NCBI GenBank assembly: GCA_021799405.1
Contig: JAJZAL010000107.1
Location: 1-16,991 of the forward strand
Direction: 5' to 3'
DNA length: 16,991 nt
Source of the DNA: Acidobacteriota bacterium
GTDB taxonomy: Bacteria; Acidobacteriota; Terriglobia; Terriglobales; Acidobacteriaceae
The position numbers and the translations under genes are program-made. Positions 13,355-16,991 of the stretch are shown piece by piece (the first letter of the stretch is position 1; each line of letters starts with the position of its first letter). The notes under the pieces were generated by a model, which saw only the letters and a program-made list of their open reading frames with translations, searched no databases and was not told where the DNA came from.

Positions 13355-16300
13355 ATGAACAACTTAGCCAGATGTCTGACGCGCATCTTCCTCAGGGGAA
13401 ATGTGGCCATTCTTGCCCTGGCCACGGCAGTGGGCATGGCGATGTACTGCTCCAGCGCATGGGCGCAGAGCGGCGCGGGCTCGATACAGGGCACAGTGAC
13501 GGATGCCACCGGAGCCGTTATTCCAGAGGCCAGGATTCACGTGGTCAATCAGGCCACTTCAGTAACCACAGACACCACGTCCAACGGCGTGGGCTTCTAC
13601 CAGGTGCCGGGATTGTTCACAGGCAACTACACCGTGACATATTCGGCGCCCAATATGAAGACCTATGTAAGGAATATCCAGCTCCTGGTGGCCCAGAACG
13701 CGGTCATCAACCCGGTAATGACCGCCGGACAAATCACGCAGCAGATCGAAGTGACAGCGGACGTGGTGCAGCTGACCACCAGCGACAACGGAACGATCTC
13801 TTCCACTCTCGAGAATAGCCGGATCAACCAACTCCCCATGAACGGGCGCAATATTCTGCAGTTGGTCGGCGAAACCACGCCGGGACTCGAGAGCTGTAAC
13901 CAGGACAGCTTCGGCGCCTGCGCTAACGGATTGATGGGCTCGGCGACGGAGTATGTGGCCGATGGCGTGACCCTGACCAACCGCGAATTTGGAGGCTCGC
14001 ACTCGGGGCAGATTCAATTTCCCGATCCGGATTCGATTCAGGAAGTCCGCGTGGAAACGACCGGCTTGAGCGCGCAATATTCAACACCGGCCGCGGGCGT
14101 GATCACCACCAAGTCGGGAACCAACAGCGTGCACGGCACCATGTTTGAGACGGCGCGCAACAGCTACTGGGGCATCGCCAAGACCCGGCAAAATCCCGCC
14201 AACTATACCTCGCCGCCCTACATCCGCAACGAATTCGGAGCGTCGGCCGGTGGCCCCATCGTTATTCCTCACCTCTATCATGGGAAGGACAAGAGCTTCT
14301 GGTTTGTCGCTTTTGAGCGTTACTCTTTGGCGAGTATCGGCTTTGAGACGGCTCACGTGCCTACAGTAGCCATGCGAACCGGCGACTTCAGCCAGTTGAC
14401 GAATAGCTCGGGCGTTCTTCAGAAGCTTTACGACCCCGCCACCACGCAGTCGTCGGCGAATAACTGGGCACGCACCGCGTTCAACGGCAATATAATCCCG
14501 GCTGGCCGCATCTCGCCGACGTCAAAGATCATCTTCGACATCACGCCCCTGCCGACAACGGACGCCAATCCGATGGTTACGACCAATCTGGACGCGGTTA
14601 ACCCGAATGAAACGCGCGCTCCGAGCATCACTTTCCGGCTCGACCATGTCTTCAATGAAAACAACCGCGCATATCTGCGCTATACGGGGAGCCCTCAAAC
14701 GCAGACAGTGCTGCGCAACCAGCCGTCCAATCAACCGGCGTCCATAGCGGCCGACGGATTTCCTTTTGCCGCCAGTGGCGAGACCTATTACCAGTTGGCA
14801 ATGTTCAACACTTCGCTGGGCTATACGCACGTATTTTCGCCAACCTTCTTTTCAGAGACAGTTGTGAGCCAGCAGTGGTGGGGTGAACAAAACCAGGCAG
14901 GCGGCACGCCGCTGGTTAACTTCGAGCAAAAACTGGGATTGCCCAACAACTTCGGGGAGCCCGGCTTTCCCTATTTCCAGAGCATCTTCTGTCCCTTCAA
15001 CGGCACGCAGTGGATCTACGGTTTGACCCAGATTATCTCGACCATCGATGAAAATTTGACCAAGACCATAGGGAAAAATCAGATGGAGTTCGGCGGGCGC
15101 TTCCGGCATGAGCGCATTGGCTCGCGTCCCGACATGAGCACGGACTCGATCGGCTTCGGCTCCTACGCCACCGCTCTCCTTAACCCGTCCACGATTGCCA
15201 CCAATGCCTATTCCGCCACTGCGAATACAGGCAACGCCAACGCCGATATGTTTCTTGGCGGCGCCTCAAGCTACAGCGTGAACCTGCAGCCGCCCTATCA
15301 GCACATGCACGATATGGAGTTTGATCTCTATTTCCAGGACAACTACCATATCACCCGGAACCTGACGTTGAATCTCGGTTTGCGCTATGAGGCGCATCCG
15401 GCTCCGTGGATGAAATACGGCATGATGATGAGTTTCGATCTGAAGAACGACGCGATTGTGCTGGCCACGACCCCGCAAAACCTGATTGCTGAAGGGTTCA
15501 CCACACAAGCGATTATCGACAACCTCAAGAACGACGGAGCAAAGATCGAGACCTCACAGCAGGCAGGGATGCCCGCCGGCGTGCTGGTGAATAATTACGA
15601 TTTCACCTTCGGCCCCCGCGTGGGAATTGCCTGGCAGCCTTTCGGCGGAAAGTACGGCACGGTCGTGCGCGGCGCATACGGACGGTATATCTATCCGACT
15701 CCGATGCGCAGCACCTACGTTGGCATCAACAAGAACGTTCCGTTCAAGGCCGGCTATTCAAGGAGCTACACGTCGGCTTCGCAGTCGCCGGACGGCTTGC
15801 CGAACTACCTGATGCGGGCGCCGCAGACGGCGACCGGGCCAGTGACTGAAGGCACGCCGATCATGGGCATCAACTCCGCCAACGTGGTGGATAGCACGAG
15901 CGTCAACTCCATTCTTCCGGGGATCACCATCAACAGCCTCAATCCCAAATACCCGCCGAATTACGTAACGCAGACCAACCTCACAGTCGAACAGCCGCTG
16001 AAGGGAAATTCAGCGCTGCGGATAAGCTGGCTCTATACGCATGGACAGAACCTGGATCAGGTATACCTGTACAACTACCATCCGTCAAGTTACGTTTGGG
16101 AGATGAAGACCGGCATCACTGCGCCCAATGGCGGAGTCTCGACGATTGGAACCAATCAGTACTCCAGCACTGCGACCGGCCCGTACGACAACGTCACCTG
16201 GGGCAGTGGAAGCTACATGGAACAGAAGAGCGGCTGGTCAAACAATAACGCGCTGCAGGTGAATTACCAGCGGCTCTTCCATCATGGAAGTGCCTATCAG

Positions 16301-16991
16301 ATCAGCTACGTGTGGTCCAAGCCCTTCCGTGTGGGTGGAAACTGGAACCGCGACAACCTGATCTATCCCAGCGCGGACTTTGCCAACTCCGGCATTTCCG
16401 TGATGACGCCATCTTATGGAACGGTGTATACCCCCGATCTGGGTCCGGCACAGCCCTCGGGAACGGCCCCTTACGCGTATTACCGCGCGATGAACCGCTT
16501 CCTGAATTACACCGTGGATACGGCGACCCCCAAGCACCATGTCGAGTTCAATGGCATCATCGATCTGCCGTTCGGCCGCGGCAAGCGGTTCTTTGGCAAC
16601 GCGAACCGGTTCCTGAACGAACTGTTGGGCGGCTTCCAGATTGCCGGCGATGGGCACGTTGTCTCCGAGGACTTCACCGTCACCAATACGAACTGGGGGC
16701 CGACCAACCCGCTCCATGTTTACAAGCACGGAGCCCGTGTCACCGATTGCCGCAGCGGCGTGTGCTACCAGAACTTCGAGTGGTTCAACGGCTACGTTGC
16801 ACCCACGGCGATCGCCGGCAACGCATGCGCCGGATCTTCAACCAAGGTAGTCACCGGCCTTCCTTCCGGATGGGCCCCCTACCAGAGTCCGATTGACACG
16901 ACCTGCACTGCGACATCGACCGACAAATATTACGGGCAGAACCCGGTGAATATCACTCTCGCAAACGGGAAGACGGGTGAGATCGGCTTCG
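13355..16991 (+). CDS. TonB-dependent receptor with carboxypeptidase-regulatory-like domain (partial, runs off right edge)
   Basis: The frame is open for 1212 codons to the window end. A long signal peptide ends AWA-Q near residue 37 and directs the protein to the envelope. A CarboxypepD-regulatory/CnaB-like beta-sandwich follows (about 43-125: GSIQGTVTDATGAVIP, GFYQVPGLFTGNYTV). The plug domain (about 130-250) has the typical LPMNGRNILQLV and GVITTKSGTN. The rest is a large barrel rich in aromatic strands. This layout is the Oar-like TonB receptor class greatly expanded in acidobacteria and thought to import large organic ligands or oligosaccharides. No TonB box was recognised. The start ATG 13355 has GGAGG ten bases upstream. 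The extreme C-terminus is outside the window. Confidence 0.93.
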   Translation, partial: MNNLARCLTRIFLRGNVAILALATAVGMAMYCSSAWAQSGAGSIQGTVTDATGAVIPEARIHVVNQATSVTTDTTSNGVGFYQVPGLFTGNYTVTYSAPNMKTYVRNIQLLVAQNAVINPVMTAGQITQQIEVTADVVQLTTSDNGTISSTLENSRINQLPMNGRNILQLVGETTPGLESCNQDSFGACANGLMGSATEYVADGVTLTNREFGGSHSGQIQFPDPDSIQEVRVETTGLSAQYSTPAAGVITTKSGTNSVHGTMFETARNSYWGIAKTRQNPANYTSPPYIRNEFGASAGGPIVIPHLYHGKDKSFWFVAFERYSLASIGFETAHVPTVAMRTGDFSQLTNSSGVLQKLYDPATTQSSANNWARTAFNGNIIPAGRISPTSKIIFDITPLPTTDANPMVTTNLDAVNPNETRAPSITFRLDHVFNENNRAYLRYTGSPQTQTVLRNQPSNQPASIAADGFPFAASGETYYQLAMFNTSLGYTHVFSPTFFSETVVSQQWWGEQNQAGGTPLVNFEQKLGLPNNFGEPGFPYFQSIFCPFNGTQWIYGLTQIISTIDENLTKTIGKNQMEFGGRFRHERIGSRPDMSTDSIGFGSYATALLNPSTIATNAYSATANTGNANADMFLGGASSYSVNLQPPYQHMHDMEFDLYFQDNYHITRNLTLNLGLRYEAHPAPWMKYGMMMSFDLKNDAIVLATTPQNLIAEGFTTQAIIDNLKNDGAKIETSQQAGMPAGVLVNNYDFTFGPRVGIAWQPFGGKYGTVVRGAYGRYIYPTPMRSTYVGINKNVPFKAGYSRSYTSASQSPDGLPNYLMRAPQTATGPVTEGTPIMGINSANVVDSTSVNSILPGITINSLNPKYPPNYVTQTNLTVEQPLKGNSALRISWLYTHGQNLDQVYLYNYHPSSYVWEMKTGITAPNGGVSTIGTNQYSSTATGPYDNVTWGSGSYMEQKSGWSNNNALQVNYQRLFHHGSAYQISYVWSKPFRVGGNWNRDNLIYPSADFANSGISVMTPSYGTVYTPDLGPAQPSGTAPYAYYRAMNRFLNYTVDTATPKHHVEFNGIIDLPFGRGKRFFGNANRFLNELLGGFQIAGDGHVVSEDFTVTNTNWGPTNPLHVYKHGARVTDCRSGVCYQNFEWFNGYVAPTAIAGNACAGSSTKVVTGLPSGWAPYQSPIDTTCTATSTDKYYGQNPVNITLANGKTGEIGF

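Noticed and set aside
13110..13358. 82-aa plus-strand frame in the intergenic region ahead of the receptor
   Set aside because: No ribosome site, no family, and it runs through the palindrome and the receptor ribosome site.
13559..14356. Minus-strand frames of 172 and 91 aa opposite the receptor gene
   Set aside because: Shadows of a continuous 1212-codon receptor frame with signal peptide and plug motifs on the plus strand.

Overview
The window looks like a piece of an Acidobacteriota chromosome, probably class Terriglobia (subdivision 1). This is inferred from family content only. The clearest signs are a very large TonB-dependent receptor with an N-terminal carboxypeptidase-regulatory-like domain, a membrane-anchored winged-helix protein of a type expanded in acidobacteria, and GC-rich coding DNA with many Shine-Dalgarno-poor starts.

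Region 1 (1-2000) is accessory and visibly less GC-rich. On the minus strand three tightly packed genes run off the left edge: a small RelE/BECR-like putative RNase, a cysteine-rich CPCC zinc-ribbon protein, and an unrecognised protein that starts on an ATGA overlap. They sit behind one candidate promoter with a perfect TTGACA box. This is the best candidate for an undescribed system (toxin, immunity protein, accessory). Next is a mobile-element graveyard: the N-terminal half of an IS1380-type transposase abuts the 5' end of a group II intron, which lies directly behind a strong terminator hairpin, the usual target of group IIC introns.

Region 2 (1988-4775) is chromosomal housekeeping and signalling: a small single-pass membrane protein, an adenosine deaminase-superfamily enzyme, and a divergent EAL-HDOD signalling protein with a degenerate EAL domain.

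Region 3 (4918-5710) holds a solitary SRA-HNH endonuclease, likely a modification-dependent (type IV-like) defence nuclease. It has a near-leaderless promoter and an imperfect tandem repeat just upstream.

Region 4 (5788-9710) is core cell biology. greA and a CDP-alcohol phosphatidyltransferase form a minus-strand pair, with ruvX upstream on the same strand. mltG and an overlapping lipoprotein gene diverge from ruvX. The ruvX frame has no ATG, GTG or TTG ahead of its first catalytic Asp and seems to start at CTG.

Region 5 (9712-16991) looks like a nutrient-acquisition locus. It holds a Tat-exported 586-aa protein (possibly polysaccharide-active), a winged-helix/transmembrane regulator-like protein, and, divergent from that, the large TonB-dependent receptor that leaves the window on the right. 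The 384-bp divergent intergenic region contains a near-perfect 23-bp palindrome and repeated GCGCTG/CAGCGC half-sites.
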